From Novosphingobium panipatense (GTDB lineage: Bacteria; Pseudomonadota; Alphaproteobacteria; Sphingomonadales; Sphingomonadaceae): a stretch of DNA of 64,000 nt. The notes under the pieces were generated by a model. It saw only the letters and a program-made list of their open reading frames with translations, searched no databases and had not been told where the DNA came from. The number at the start of each line of letters is the position of its first letter. Within the stretch, counting starts at the first letter, position 1. Shown here piece after piece: positions 25,386 through 34,389 of this stretch. The translations under genes and the position numbers were made by a program. Location: assembly GCF_002149965.1 (NCBI RefSeq), contig NZ_MSQB01000002.1, forward strand, positions 72,026-136,025, given 5' to 3'.

Positions 25386-25424
25386 ATGAAACGGAACGCC
25401 GCGTCTATCGGCGCTCCGTTTCAT
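25386..25424 (-). terminator. Hairpin downstream of the amidohydrolase gene
   Basis: ATGAAACGGAACGCCG (25386-25401) and CGGCGCTCCGTTTCAT (25409-25424) form a 16-bp stem with one G-U pair and a 7-nt loop, starting 8 bases after the amidohydrolase stop on the minus strand. No U-run follows, so termination would have to rely on the stem itself or Rho. Confidence 0.55.
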
Positions 25425-25431
25425 GATCCAA

Positions 25432-26700
25432 TCAGAACGGCAGCTTGTAGAACCGCACCGCGTTGTCCTGCAGGACCTTCTTCTTGATGGCGTAGTCGTA
25501 GCCGCCCAGCACGTCCTTGATGTGCGCCTGTACGCCCGGATAGAGCGAGGTGGGGTGCGGGAAGTCGGTTTCGAACATCACGTTGTCCACGCCGATGGTT
25601 TCCAGCAGCTGCTTGGGTGCGATCTTCTCGAACCAGAAGGTACACATGAAGTGGTCGCGGAAGTAGTCCCAAGGCTGCTTTTTCAGCACGTTGCGCTTGC
25701 TGGGCAGCATTTCCTGGAACTGGTGCTCCAGCGCTTCCACCGCGAAGGGTACCCAGCCCATGCCGCTTTCGATCAGGCCGATCTTGAGGTTCGGGTGACG
25801 GTCGAGGCGGCCGGAGACCATCCAGTTGCCCAGCGTCGCCGCGTTGCCGATCGAGAACATCGTCGCGACCACCGACAGCGTCTGTTCGAACTGGAACCCT
25901 TCCCAGGTCAGCGTGTTCGGATCGATCGCGGCGTTGAGGTGGAAGTTGAGCGAGATGCCCTCGGCGTTGATCATCTCCAGGAACGGCGTCCAGTATTCGT
26001 GGTTGAAGCTGGGCACGCCGACGCGTTCGGGGGTATCGGGCAGCACGAAACCGCGCAGGCCCATGTCGATGCAGCGACGGGCTTCCTTCTCCATTTCCGC
26101 CTTGTTCCAGAACGGCAGGTGCGCCATCGGGAACAGGCGTTCACCCGATTCACGCTGGTAGTCCGCGTTGAAGTCGTTGAACGTCTTCATGATGGTGACG
26201 GCCAGATCGTCGTCGCCCAGCGTCATCAGCATGCCCGCCTGGGTAATGCCCGAGTTCTGGAAGCAGATCTGCGCATAGACGCCCATGTCGTCCATCGCCT
26301 GAAGGCGCGGCGCGATCTCGTGCCCGCCCGGATGCGCCTCTTCCAGCGTGGGGAAAGCCAGGCGGCCGAGCAGCTTGTTGTTGTCCTTGCGGATCACGTT
26401 GCCGCCCAGCGAGCCGCAGTTGCGATCGCCGATATACCAGCGGTCGACGCCGTCGGCATCGCGCTTCACGAAAGGCATCTTGCTCTTCAGGCCGACCGGC
26501 GCGCGGTCGGTGAACAGCGTCGGCGGTTCGCTGAGGTGGGTGTCGGTATCGACGATCTTGATGCCTTGCAGCGACGGATCGAGTCCGCCGGACTGCGTGG
26601 CGTAGTCCACCTCGCGGATCACGCCGCCCTTGGTGTAGCCTTCGGAGGACCAGTACTTGCGCGCCGAGTCCTTCATTTCCTTGGTGTCGCCATCTGCCAT
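25432..26700 (-). CDS. Amidohydrolase 2 family protein (ACMSD-like)
   Basis: A 422-residue TIM-barrel protein of the amidohydrolase_2 class. The first metal motif appears as VDTDTHLSEPPTLFTDRAP. Later come ISLNFHLNAAIDPNT, a GLIESGMGWVPFAVEALEHQ segment and the late-barrel FETDFPHPTSLYPG with its conserved Asp and His. Relatives include ACMSD and other metal-dependent decarboxylases or hydrolases, often in aromatic or steroid degradation by actinobacteria and sphingomonads. It is divergent from a cytochrome P450 gene with a 182-bp gap, suggesting a joint catabolic role. ATG 26700 follows GGGAG. Confidence 0.8.
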   Translation of the reverse strand: MADGDTKEMKDSARKYWSSEGYTKGGVIREVDYATQSGGLDPSLQGIKIVDTDTHLSEPPTLFTDRAPVGLKSKMPFVKRDADGVDRWYIGDRNCGSLGGNVIRKDNNKLLGRLAFPTLEEAHPGGHEIAPRLQAMDDMGVYAQICFQNSGITQAGMLMTLGDDDLAVTIMKTFNDFNADYQRESGERLFPMAHLPFWNKAEMEKEARRCIDMGLRGFVLPDTPERVGVPSFNHEYWTPFLEMINAEGISLNFHLNAAIDPNTLTWEGFQFEQTLSVVATMFSIGNAATLGNWMVSGRLDRHPNLKIGLIESGMGWVPFAVEALEHQFQEMLPSKRNVLKKQPWDYFRDHFMCTFWFEKIAPKQLLETIGVDNVMFETDFPHPTSLYPGVQAHIKDVLGGYDYAIKKKVLQDNAVRFYKLPF

Positions 26701-26882
26701 GGCCGTGTCTCCCAAAATGCAATTGGGGACTCGTGTCGCAACCTTGGGGGCCGCAATCAATCGAGGAGCCCAACGCCGAAGCGATGAATGGCCCTCGGCC
26801 CGCTTCGCCGCGATACGGCGGCCTCGCTGCGTCTTGCCGCGAAAGGGCTGCCCGGGCATCCATGTCCTCGGGAGAGAACATC

Positions 26883-28172
26883 ATGCCACAAACGCCGACG
26901 CTCGACGATATCCGTGTCGAATTCGATGCCCCCGACAATGTGCCGAAGGATCGCATCGTCGACCTGGGCTTTGCCATGGGTTCCGCGCCCAACGACCTGC
27001 TGGACCCTTACGAGCCCATGGGCTGGCTGGCGGGGGAGGACATTCCCCGCCTGCTGTTCAACCCGCCCTCGATGCACGGGCTTGGCGCGATCAGCGGCAA
27101 TCGCAAGGGCTCGTGGGTGGTCAGCCACTATGCGGATATCGAGCGCGTCTATACTGACAACGACCACTTCTCCAACGCGGGAACAGCCGAATTCCAGCGC
27201 CTGATCGGGGAGACCTTCAAGTCGATCCCGCTCGCCATCGATCCGCCGGACCACCAGAAATACCGGCTCTACCTGATGCCCTACTTCAGCCCCGCCCGGA
27301 TCACCCGCGACCTCGAACCGCGCATCCGCAAGGTGGTGGACGAGATGATCGGCGCCATCGAAACCAGGGGCGAGGTCGACATGGCCTGGGACTTCGCGCG
27401 GGTCTATCCGGTGCGGATCTTCATGGGCCTGATGGGTTTCCCGGAGGATAAGTTCGAACAGTTCCTCGATTGGGAATGGGACATTCTCCACTCCGGCAGC
27501 CTCGAAAAGATGCAGGCGGCGCTGCGCGGCGTGCTCGATTTCCTGCGCGCCTTCATCGCCGAGAAGGAACGGAAGCCCGACGAGCATCTCGTGTCCGCCA
27601 TCGTCCACGGCCAGATCGAAGGCCGCGCGCCGACCGAGGACGAGAAGATCGGCATGGTCTGGTTCCTCTGGCTGGGCGGGCTCGACACCGTGGCGGCCAC
27701 CATCGCCCAGATGTTCCGCCGCCTTGCCCTCCAGCCCGAATTGCAGAAGCGGCTGCGCGAGAACCCCGCGCTGATCAACTCGGCGGTCGAGGAATTCCTG
27801 CGTACCCAGCCGATCCTTTCATCCTCGCGCACCGCGACCAGGGACTTCGAATGGCACGGCATTCAGGTCCGCAAGGGCGATTCGTTCTCCTGCCTGAACC
27901 CGGCGGGCAACTTCGATCCCGCGCGCTTCGACGATCCGCGCAGTTTCGATCCCGAGCGCAAGGCCAACCGGCATTTCACTTTCGTGGGCGGCGTCCACAT
28001 CTGCCTCGGCGCCCATCTTGCCCGGCGCGAGCTGCGTGTGCTGCTGGAACGGTGGTTCGAGCGGATTCCCGAATTCCGGGTCAAGCCGGGCGCGGATACC
28101 ACGGTATTTCCGGGGCTGCTCTCGATCCGCAACCTGCCGATCGTCTGGCCGGTCGCCGGCAAGACGGAATGA
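26883..28172 (+). CDS. Cytochrome P450
   Basis: A 429-residue soluble bacterial P450. The I-helix has WLGGLDTVAATIAQ in place of the usual AGxDT, the K-helix has the ExxR motif EFLR, and the heme loop is FVGGVHICLGAHLARRELR with the thiolate Cys374. There is no membrane anchor. These enzymes insert oxygen into hydrophobic substrates such as terpenes, alkanes or steroids using ferredoxin partners, none of which are adjacent. GGGAGAG precedes ATG 26883. The divergent amidohydrolase suggests a shared catabolic pathway of unknown substrate. Confidence 0.93.
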   Translation: MPQTPTLDDIRVEFDAPDNVPKDRIVDLGFAMGSAPNDLLDPYEPMGWLAGEDIPRLLFNPPSMHGLGAISGNRKGSWVVSHYADIERVYTDNDHFSNAGTAEFQRLIGETFKSIPLAIDPPDHQKYRLYLMPYFSPARITRDLEPRIRKVVDEMIGAIETRGEVDMAWDFARVYPVRIFMGLMGFPEDKFEQFLDWEWDILHSGSLEKMQAALRGVLDFLRAFIAEKERKPDEHLVSAIVHGQIEGRAPTEDEKIGMVWFLWLGGLDTVAATIAQMFRRLALQPELQKRLRENPALINSAVEEFLRTQPILSSSRTATRDFEWHGIQVRKGDSFSCLNPAGNFDPARFDDPRSFDPERKANRHFTFVGGVHICLGAHLARRELRVLLERWFERIPEFRVKPGADTTVFPGLLSIRNLPIVWPVAGKTE

Positions 28173-28175
28173 TTT

Positions 28176-28199
28176 GGCGGGGGAGCACGCTCCCCCGCC
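28176..28199. terminator. Hairpin between convergent P450 and MFS genes
   Basis: GGCGGGGGAGC (28176-28186) and GCTCCCCCGCC (28189-28199) are exact complements directly after the P450 stop and 9 bases before the MFS stop. The very GC-rich symmetric stem fits a bidirectional transcription stop, though neither side has a clear U-run. Confidence 0.6.
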
Positions 28200-28208
28200 G
28201 CCTCCCGA

Positions 28209-29543
28209 TCAGACTTTTGCCGGCGCCAGTTTCGGGCTGAGCAGGTGGACCACCGCCAGGGCCAGCAGGTAGGCGCTGGCGCAAATGGCGAAGAGCACTT
28301 CGTAGCTGTGCGTCGCATCGAGGATGTAGCCTGCGAAAAGCGCCATGCCCATGCCGCCGAACGCGCCGACCGTGCCGCCGATCCCCACGACCGATCCTAC
28401 CGCGCCGCGCGGAAACACGTCGGACGGCAGGGTGTAGAGATTGGCCGAGAAGGCCTGGTGTGCGGCCGTGGCAAGGCCGATCACCAGCACGGCTGACCAG
28501 ACGCTGTCGATGCTCTGGGCGAACCAGATCGGCAGGACGCAGAAGGCACAGATCAGCATCGTGATCTTGCGGGCGAAATTGGGCGTCTTTCCGGCCTTGA
28601 TCAGCTTCGAAGACAGCCAACCGCCGCCCACGCTGCCGAGGTCGGAAATCAGGTAGATTCCGGCGAGCGGCAGGCCGAAGGTCTTGAGATCGAGATCATA
28701 GCGTTCGAACAGGTAGCCGGGCAGCCAGAACAGGAAGAACCACCAGATCGGATCGATCAGGAACTTGCCGAGGGCATAGGCCCAGGTCTCCTTCACGGTC
28801 AGCAGGCGCGCCCAGCCGATCTTCTCCACCGGGTCGGCCGGGTCCTGCTGGATCCAGTCGAGTTCGCCGCGCGTGACGCGGCCGTGCTGCGTGGGATGGC
28901 GGTACATGGCCCACCAGGCGGCCAGCCACACGATGCCGAAGATGCCGGTGACGAAAAAGGCCATGCGCCAGTCGAACCAGAGCACCAGCAACGGCACGAT
29001 CAGCGGCGTCAGGATCGCGCCGACATTGGCGCCCGCATTGAACAGGCCGATCGCGAAGGCCCGCTCCTTCTGCGGGAACCAGTCGGTCACGGCGCGGATG
29101 CCTGCCGGGAAATTGCCCGATTCCCCGATCCCCAGGCCGAAACGCGCCGCCGCGAAAGAGGTGACCCCGCTGGCGAAACCGTGCGCCATGTGGCTCACCG
29201 TCCAGATCACCAGCGCGATGGCATAGCCCAGCCGCGCGCCCAGCACGTCCACGACTTTGCCGAACGAGAGATAGCCGATGGCATAGGCCAGCTGGAACCA
29301 GAAGACGATCTCCGCAAAGTCGGATTCGGTCCAGTGGAACTCGGCCTCCAGCGTGGGCTTGAGCACGCCGATCATCTGCCGGTCGACATAGTTGATCGCC
29401 GTCGCCGCAAAGAGCAGCGCCACGATCACCCAGCGGTAGCGCCCCGCCGTGGGATGGAGCCCCGCCCGATCGACTGTGGAAGCTCCCGCGATTTCGCCGC
29501 CTTCGATCGCTCCGCTTCCGATCTCTTTGGCACCTGCGTTCAT
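28209..29543 (-). CDS. MFS transporter, ExuT-type hexuronate permease
   Basis: A 444-residue protein with twelve hydrophobic segments. It has the anion:cation symporter signatures INYVDRQMIGVLKPTLEAEF and FGLGIGESGNFPAGIRAVTDWFP, characteristic of the hexuronate/ACS branch (ExuT, glucarate and related permeases). The ATG at 29543 follows GGAGCAGG; earlier residues in the frame look non-coding. It is the last gene after uxaA and the hydratase, and a kdu/kdg set lies on the other side of the LacI regulator, so galacturonate, glucuronate or an oligogalacturonide product is the likely substrate. Confidence 0.82.
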   Translation of the reverse strand: MNAGAKEIGSGAIEGGEIAGASTVDRAGLHPTAGRYRWVIVALLFAATAINYVDRQMIGVLKPTLEAEFHWTESDFAEIVFWFQLAYAIGYLSFGKVVDVLGARLGYAIALVIWTVSHMAHGFASGVTSFAAARFGLGIGESGNFPAGIRAVTDWFPQKERAFAIGLFNAGANVGAILTPLIVPLLVLWFDWRMAFFVTGIFGIVWLAAWWAMYRHPTQHGRVTRGELDWIQQDPADPVEKIGWARLLTVKETWAYALGKFLIDPIWWFFLFWLPGYLFERYDLDLKTFGLPLAGIYLISDLGSVGGGWLSSKLIKAGKTPNFARKITMLICAFCVLPIWFAQSIDSVWSAVLVIGLATAAHQAFSANLYTLPSDVFPRGAVGSVVGIGGTVGAFGGMGMALFAGYILDATHSYEVLFAICASAYLLALAVVHLLSPKLAPAKV

Positions 29544-29598
29544 GTGATCCTGCTCCCTTTTCGGCGGCGCTGTTTTCCGGCCTGCCGATGGATCCTTG

Positions 29599-30423
29599 TC
29601 AGGCGGGTGCTGCCGCCACGATCTTGCAGCCGATGCTGCCGTGCCCGTCGAAATGGGCCAGGACATCCTGCCCCGGCGTCACGGGATGGACCCCGGTTAC
29701 GGCGCCGGTGGAAACCCAGGTGCCGCCGCTGCAATCCAGCCCCCGCGCCGCGAGGTTCGCCAGGAGGAACCGCACCGCGCCGAGCGGGCCGTCCAGCATG
29801 GTCGCCGTGGTCGCCGAGGCGATTTCCAGTCCTTCGATCTCGAAACGGACGGTGATCGCATCGAAATCGGCGCTTTCCCAGCCTTGCAGCAGCGGGCCGA
29901 CCACCATGCCGGCATTGTTGCCGAAATCCGAGATCGTGACCGGCGGCCCATCGGCATTGATGCCGGGATAGGGGGAGCTGGCCACTTCGATGCCGATATG
30001 GACCGCATCGAGCACCGCGCGGGTGGCCGCGTCGTCCGTGGGAACCACCCCGTTCCAGCCGGGCGCGACATGAAGCAGGAATTCCGCCTCCGCCGCTGCG
30101 AACCCTTTGGCGAAGACGGGCATTTCCGGCGTCTCTCCGCCCTCGGCCAGGACCACGCTGTCCGCGAAGATCGGGCCGGACAGGCGATCTGCGCCAAGGC
30201 GCGCATCTTCGGGCACGTTGATCCTGCCGACTTTCCAGCCCGCGACCGGGCGGCCGTCGATCCCGATGGCAAGGTCCTGGATGGCATAGGCGGCGGCAAG
30301 GTCCGAAGGCGCCTCGCCGGGGTATGTCGTCAATGCACGCTTTTCACGGCGCGCCGCCACGAATGCCCCGGCAACCGCGCGGGCGCTATCGTGGGAGGCC
30401 TGTTCCTTGGAGCTCATCCCCAT
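29599..30423 (-). CDS. 2-keto-4-pentenoate hydratase / FAH-family enzyme
   Basis: A 274-residue protein with the hydratase layout: helical start (SARAVAGAFVAARREKRALT), AAYAIQDLAIG, GWKVGRIN, a metal-binding EAEFLLHVA region with acidic ligands, VHIGIEVASSPYP and the C-terminal VTPGQDVLAHFDGHGSIGCK. Relatives (MhpD, fumarylacetoacetate hydrolase, oxalocrotonate decarboxylase) act on 2-oxo acids. In this locus a 2-keto-3-deoxy sugar acid is a plausible substrate, replacing or supplementing the KDG kinase route, but this is inference. An operator-like site lies 30 bases upstream of the start. A second ATG lies two codons in. Confidence 0.75.
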   Translation of the reverse strand: MGMSSKEQASHDSARAVAGAFVAARREKRALTTYPGEAPSDLAAAYAIQDLAIGIDGRPVAGWKVGRINVPEDARLGADRLSGPIFADSVVLAEGGETPEMPVFAKGFAAAEAEFLLHVAPGWNGVVPTDDAATRAVLDAVHIGIEVASSPYPGINADGPPVTISDFGNNAGMVVGPLLQGWESADFDAITVRFEIEGLEIASATTATMLDGPLGAVRFLLANLAARGLDCSGGTWVSTGAVTGVHPVTPGQDVLAHFDGHGSIGCKIVAAAPA

Positions 30424-30452
30424 CCCTTCTTTATTCTGTTTCGGTGGTTAAA

Positions 30453-30466
30453 GGAAACCGGTGTCA
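30453..30466 (-). promoter_or_regulatory. Operator-like site A (hydratase promoter)
   Basis: GGAAACCGGTGTCA, identical to site B and with one change from site C (reverse strand). It lies in the 86-bp gap between uxaA and the hydratase gene, 30 bases upstream of the hydratase start. The ACCGGT core is a palindrome as expected for a LacI-family operator. Confidence 0.65.
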
Positions 30467-30509
30467 TAAGCAAATCAAAAGCATCGCGCGGCATCGAGTC
30501 ATGGCGTTT

Positions 30510-32027
30510 TCAGAGAGTTACGCCGCGCTTCCAGACGGCGATCGCGCGCTGGCCCGCGCGTTCGGATGCGGTCGGCGTTCCGCTCGCGAAATCGCAGATC
30601 GCTTGCAGGAACGCGGCGTCGGCCGCGCCCTGTCCCTGGTCCAGCGCGATCGAGGCGTCGAAGTCGATCCAGTGCGGCTTGGCTTCGGACAGGCGGCGGT
30701 TGGAGGCGACCTTCACGGTCGGCACCGGAAAGCCCAGCGGGGTGCCGCGCCCGGTCGTGAAGAGCACCAGCGTCGCGCCCGAAGCGGCCAGCGCGGTGGA
30801 GGATACCGCGTCGTTTCCGGGCGCTTCCAGCAAGGTCACGCCCGGCACGCTCGCCTGCCCGCCATAGTCGATGACGTCGGCCAGCGGCGCCGTGCCTGCC
30901 TTCTGCACCGCGCCCAGAGACTTTTCCTCCAGCGTGGTGATGCCGCCCGCGATATTGCCGGGCGAGGGATTTTCCGAAACCGGCAGGCCCTGATCGAGGT
31001 AGTAGCGCTTGAAGCGGTTCACGAGGCCCGCCGCCGCCTCGAACACCGCGCGCGAGGTCGCACGGTCCAGCAGGGCCTGCTCGGCGCCGAAGATCTCGGG
31101 AATTTCGGTCAGGATCGCCTTGCCGCCCGCCTCGGAGATCGTCTCGGAAAGCCGCCCCAGCAGGGGGTTGGCGGTCAGCCCGGAAAAGCCGTCCGACCCG
31201 CCGCACTTGAGCCCGATGGTAAGCGCCGAGAGCGGCATTTCACTGCGCTCGGCGCGCGCTGCCTCCGCCACCAGCTCGTCCACCAGGCGCCCCGCTTCCG
31301 CGATCTCGTTGCCGGCCGACTGGCTGGAGAGCATGCGCAGCTTGGAGCGGGCCCAGACCGGCACCGCTTCCACCAGCGCGTCCAGTTGATTCGATTCGCA
31401 GCCCAGCCCCAGCAGCAGCACGCCTGCGGCATTGGGACTGGCCGCAAGGCCCGCCAGCAGCGCGCGGGTGCCGTCCAGATCGTCGCCAAGCTGCGAGCAG
31501 CCGTGCGGGTGGGCGAAGGCGTGGATGCCGTCCACCTTGCCTGCGGCGATCAGGTCTCCGTGGCGTGCCTGAGCCTCGCGCGCGACTTGCTCCGCGGTCA
31601 TGCCGACGCAGCCGACGGTGGGCAGGATCCAGATCTCGTTGCGGGTGGCGGCGCGGCCATCGGCGCGCAAGTAGCCGCGCCAGGTGGGGTGCCCGCCCGT
31701 TGGCGCGGCAAGGCCTTCGCGCTGGCCGAGATGCGGCGAATAGGCCAGCTCGCCCGCCAGCGCGGTTTCGACGTTGTGGACATGGACATGGCTGCCCGCC
31801 GGAATCGCCTGCTTCGCGCGGCCGATCGGCTGGCCGTATTTCACGACCGTATCCCCTGCGGCGATATCCGCGAGCGCGAACTTGTGCCCCTGCCCCACGT
31901 CCTCACGCAGGATCACGCCATTTCCGTTTTCTCCGGCCACACGCTCCCCGGCAGAAAGCGGCCGCAGGGCGACAGCCACGGTATCGCGGGGGTGAATACG
32001 GATCGAAGGGGGAATTTCGAAAGACAT
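30510..32027 (-). CDS. uxaA: Altronate dehydratase
   Basis: A 505-residue UxaA/GarD-family dehydratase. The N-terminal SAF domain (about residues 5-95) has a GHKFALADIAAGD motif. The catalytic part includes GYLRADGRAATRNEIWILPT, the FAHPHGCSQLGDD and GLGCESNQ cysteine motifs, and KCGGSDGFSGLTANP. It removes water from D-altronate to give 2-keto-3-deoxygluconate, using iron. It is the first gene of the leftward unit, with operator-like site B 58 bases upstream of its start. The isomerase and reductase that make altronate from galacturonate (uxaC, uxaB) are not in the window. Confidence 0.9.
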   Translation of the reverse strand: MSFEIPPSIRIHPRDTVAVALRPLSAGERVAGENGNGVILREDVGQGHKFALADIAAGDTVVKYGQPIGRAKQAIPAGSHVHVHNVETALAGELAYSPHLGQREGLAAPTGGHPTWRGYLRADGRAATRNEIWILPTVGCVGMTAEQVAREAQARHGDLIAAGKVDGIHAFAHPHGCSQLGDDLDGTRALLAGLAASPNAAGVLLLGLGCESNQLDALVEAVPVWARSKLRMLSSQSAGNEIAEAGRLVDELVAEAARAERSEMPLSALTIGLKCGGSDGFSGLTANPLLGRLSETISEAGGKAILTEIPEIFGAEQALLDRATSRAVFEAAAGLVNRFKRYYLDQGLPVSENPSPGNIAGGITTLEEKSLGAVQKAGTAPLADVIDYGGQASVPGVTLLEAPGNDAVSSTALAASGATLVLFTTGRGTPLGFPVPTVKVASNRRLSEAKPHWIDFDASIALDQGQGAADAAFLQAICDFASGTPTASERAGQRAIAVWKRGVTL

Positions 32028-32084
32028 CGTCTGACCGGAGCTGAGGAGAAATATCGAGAAGGAATTCTGGGGCTATCCAGATCT

Positions 32085-32098
32085 GGAAACCGGTGTCA
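32085..32098. promoter_or_regulatory. Operator-like site B (uxaA/lacI divergent promoter)
   Basis: GGAAACCGGTGTCA in the 240-bp gap between uxaA and the divergent LacI-family gene, identical to site A. Also in this gap, GCCTGAAAC (32141-32149) and GTTTCAGGC (32187-32195) form an inverted pair that may be a second control site. The position allows autoregulation and control of uxaA at once. Confidence 0.65.
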
Positions 32099-32267
32099 TC
32101 TTGCCTTTCCGCGTGCAGGAAGGCAAGCGGAACCGCGATGGCCTGAAACGGATACGTCACCGCACGGGTTTTCCCGCAGCGGGTCGGTTTCAGGCGCTTC
32201 ATTGGCGATGTACTTCAGGTGCAATCGTTTAACTGGCGTTTATCGGGCGCATCAAGCAGGGACCAGA

Positions 32268-33353
32268 ATGCCGGACGAACCCAAACGCGACACCAAGCCG
32301 ACCATCAACGATGTCGCGCGCCTTTCCGGCGTATCGAAGAAGACCGTCAGCCGCGTCATCAACAAGTCGCCCCTGCTGAACCAGGCCACCCGCGAAAAGG
32401 TCGAGGCGGTCATCGCCGAGATAGGCTACGTGCCCAATCCGCAGGCCCGCGCCCTTGCCCTGCGCCGCAATTTCCTGATCGGCCTGATCCACGACAATCC
32501 CAACGCGCAGATGGTGCTGGGGGTGCAGGAAGGCATTCTCGAGGCCATTCGCGACACCGAGTTCGCCCTCGTCGTACGCCCGGTGGACCGCCACGCGCCG
32601 ACGATGCTCGACGATATCCGCCGCTTCATCGAACAGCAGCGGCTCTACGGCGTCTTGCTGCTGCCGCCGATTTCCGAGAACGACGAACTGGCGGCGGTCT
32701 GCCGCGAACTGGGCTGCACGCTGGTGCGCATGGGCTCGGCCAGGCTGGACCACGACCGGCACCTCGTTGCCTCGAACGATCGCCATGCCGTGCGCGAGGC
32801 GGTGTCCTGGCTGACCACCCTCGGCCATCGCCGCATCGGCTTCATCGCCGGGCCGGAGGGGTTCCGCTCGGCAAGCGAGCGCGAACTCGGCTTCATCGAC
32901 GGACTGGCCTCGGCCGGACTGAAGCTCGACCCCGCCCTTTCCCAGCGCGGCAACTACCGCTTCGAATCGGGCCTGGCCGCGGGCGAGCGCCTGCTCTCCG
33001 CCGATCCGCGCCCCACGGCGATCTTCTCCAGCAACGACGAGATGGCGGCAGGCGTGCTCCATGCCGCGCGGGCCAAGGGGATTTCGGTGCCCGAGCAGCT
33101 CTCGATCATCGGCTTCGACGATACCGCCATCGCCGCGCATATCTGGCCGCCGCTCACCACCGTGCGCTGGCCGATCGTGGCCATGGCGACCGCCGCCGCG
33201 CACAAGCTGATCGAACCGGCGAACGCCGCCGACCAGCCCTCGCTGTTCCTGTCCGATCTCGTGCGCCGGGCCTCGGTCGCACCGCCCTCATCCGGCCCTG
33301 ACAGCGCTACCGATCCGCGAAGCAGCCCCGGCAATATTGGTCCTCCGCATTGA
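32268..33353 (+). CDS. LacI family regulator of uronate catabolism
   Basis: A 361-residue LacI/GalR repressor. The HTH is at about residues 12-32 ([20 protein letters not shown]) with the hinge helix [11 protein letters not shown] at about 56-66. The effector domain follows ([53 protein letters not shown]). The N-terminus carries a short charged extension before the HTH. It lies between uxaA and kduI, and three copies of an ACCGGT-centred 14-mer occur in the promoter regions of these units. It probably represses the locus until a keto-deoxy sugar acid binds; the ligand is inferred. Confidence 0.88.
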   Translation: MPDEPKRDTKPTINDVARLSGVSKKTVSRVINKSPLLNQATREKVEAVIAEIGYVPNPQARALALRRNFLIGLIHDNPNAQMVLGVQEGILEAIRDTEFALVVRPVDRHAPTMLDDIRRFIEQQRLYGVLLLPPISENDELAAVCRELGCTLVRMGSARLDHDRHLVASNDRHAVREAVSWLTTLGHRRIGFIAGPEGFRSASERELGFIDGLASAGLKLDPALSQRGNYRFESGLAAGERLLSADPRPTAIFSSNDEMAAGVLHAARAKGISVPEQLSIIGFDDTAIAAHIWPPLTTVRWPIVAMATAAAHKLIEPANAADQPSLFLSDLVRRASVAPPSSGPDSATDPRSSPGNIGPPH

Positions 33354-33364
33354 CACCGGTTACC
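33351..33364. promoter_or_regulatory. Operator-like site C (kduI promoter)
   Basis: TGACACCGGTTACC; its reverse complement GGTAACCGGTGTCA differs from sites A and B at one base. It overlaps the stop codon of the LacI gene and lies 78 bases upstream of the kduI start, so kduI-kduD-kdgK probably has its own repressed promoter. Confidence 0.65.
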
Positions 33365-33441
33365 AAGACCGGATAGGACTTGACCTGAGGCGTAATGACG
33401 TCCCACCATACGGAACTGAATTCCACAAGGGAGAGTCCCCC

Positions 33442-34278
33442 GTGTTCTGCAAGACCTACCACGCCACCCATCCCGACATGATGGAGTGCGTCTCCAACGA
33501 GGAACTGCGCGATCGCTACCTCGTCGGCGGCATGTTCGAAGACGGCAAGGTCAACCTCAACTATTCGCATAACGAACGCTTCGTGATCGGCGGCGCAGTT
33601 CCCTCTCAGGGCCCGCTCAAGCTGCCCGCGCAGACCGTTCCCAAGAGCGCGGAAGGCAAGCCCTTCCTGGAGCGCCGCGAAGCCGGCATCACCAATATCG
33701 GCGGCCCCGGCGCGATCACGGTCGACGGCCAGCGCTTCGAAGTCGGCAACAAGGAGTGCCTCTACGTGCCGATGGGCTCGGACGAGGTGATCTTCGAAGG
33801 CGAGACCGCGCGTTTCTACATCGCCTCGGTTCCCGCCCACAAGGCCTGCCCGATCAAGCTCATCACGCTTGAAAACGCCAACCCGCTGGCGCGCGGCGAC
33901 CTGGCCAATTCGAACCAGCGCACGATCTACCAGCTCGTCATCCCCGGCGTCTGCGAAAGCGCGCAGCTGCTGCTGGGCCTTACCGTGCTGGAGGAAGGCT
34001 CGGTCTGGAACACCATGCCGCCGCACCTCCACGACCGCCGCAGCGAGATCTACCTCTACTTCGAACTGCCCGAAGAGAACGACCGGATCTTCCACTACAT
34101 GGGCGAGCCGGAACAGATGCGCCACATCGTGATCGCCAACGAAGAGGCGGTGATCAGCCCGCCCTGGTCGATCCACATGGGTTCGGGCACCAAGAAATAC
34201 GCGTTCATCTGGGCCATGGGCGGGGAAAACCTCGACTATACCGACATGAACGTGCTGGATATCTGCCAGCTTCAGTAG
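33442..34278 (+). CDS. kduI: 5-dehydro-4-deoxy-D-glucuronate isomerase
   Basis: A 278-residue cupin-type isomerase, the same length as E. coli KduI. It converts 5-keto-4-deoxyuronate, made from unsaturated galacturonate, into 3-deoxy-D-glycero-2,5-hexodiulosonate. The zinc site is visible as [18 protein letters not shown] (two His and one Glu), with a later His in WSIHMGSG. The start is GTG 33442, preceded by AAGGGAG. This gene shows that the locus handles pectin-derived oligogalacturonides, not only free galacturonate. Confidence 0.95.
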   Translation: MFCKTYHATHPDMMECVSNEELRDRYLVGGMFEDGKVNLNYSHNERFVIGGAVPSQGPLKLPAQTVPKSAEGKPFLERREAGITNIGGPGAITVDGQRFEVGNKECLYVPMGSDEVIFEGETARFYIASVPAHKACPIKLITLENANPLARGDLANSNQRTIYQLVIPGVCESAQLLLGLTVLEEGSVWNTMPPHLHDRRSEIYLYFELPEENDRIFHYMGEPEQMRHIVIANEEAVISPPWSIHMGSGTKKYAFIWAMGGENLDYTDMNVLDICQLQ

Positions 34279-34389
34279 GCCCATCGCCCCTGGCGGGGCG
34301 GAACGGGAACACGGTGGCAAGTCGATCCGGGGCATTGCTCCGGGTCGCTTAGACCTGCCACGAACGAGATTGGGACAGGACTGAACTTT

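Noticed and set aside
29596..30867. Long plus-strand frame opposite the hydratase
   Set aside because: Low-complexity Arg/Gly/Ala protein without motifs, antisense to a well-supported gene.
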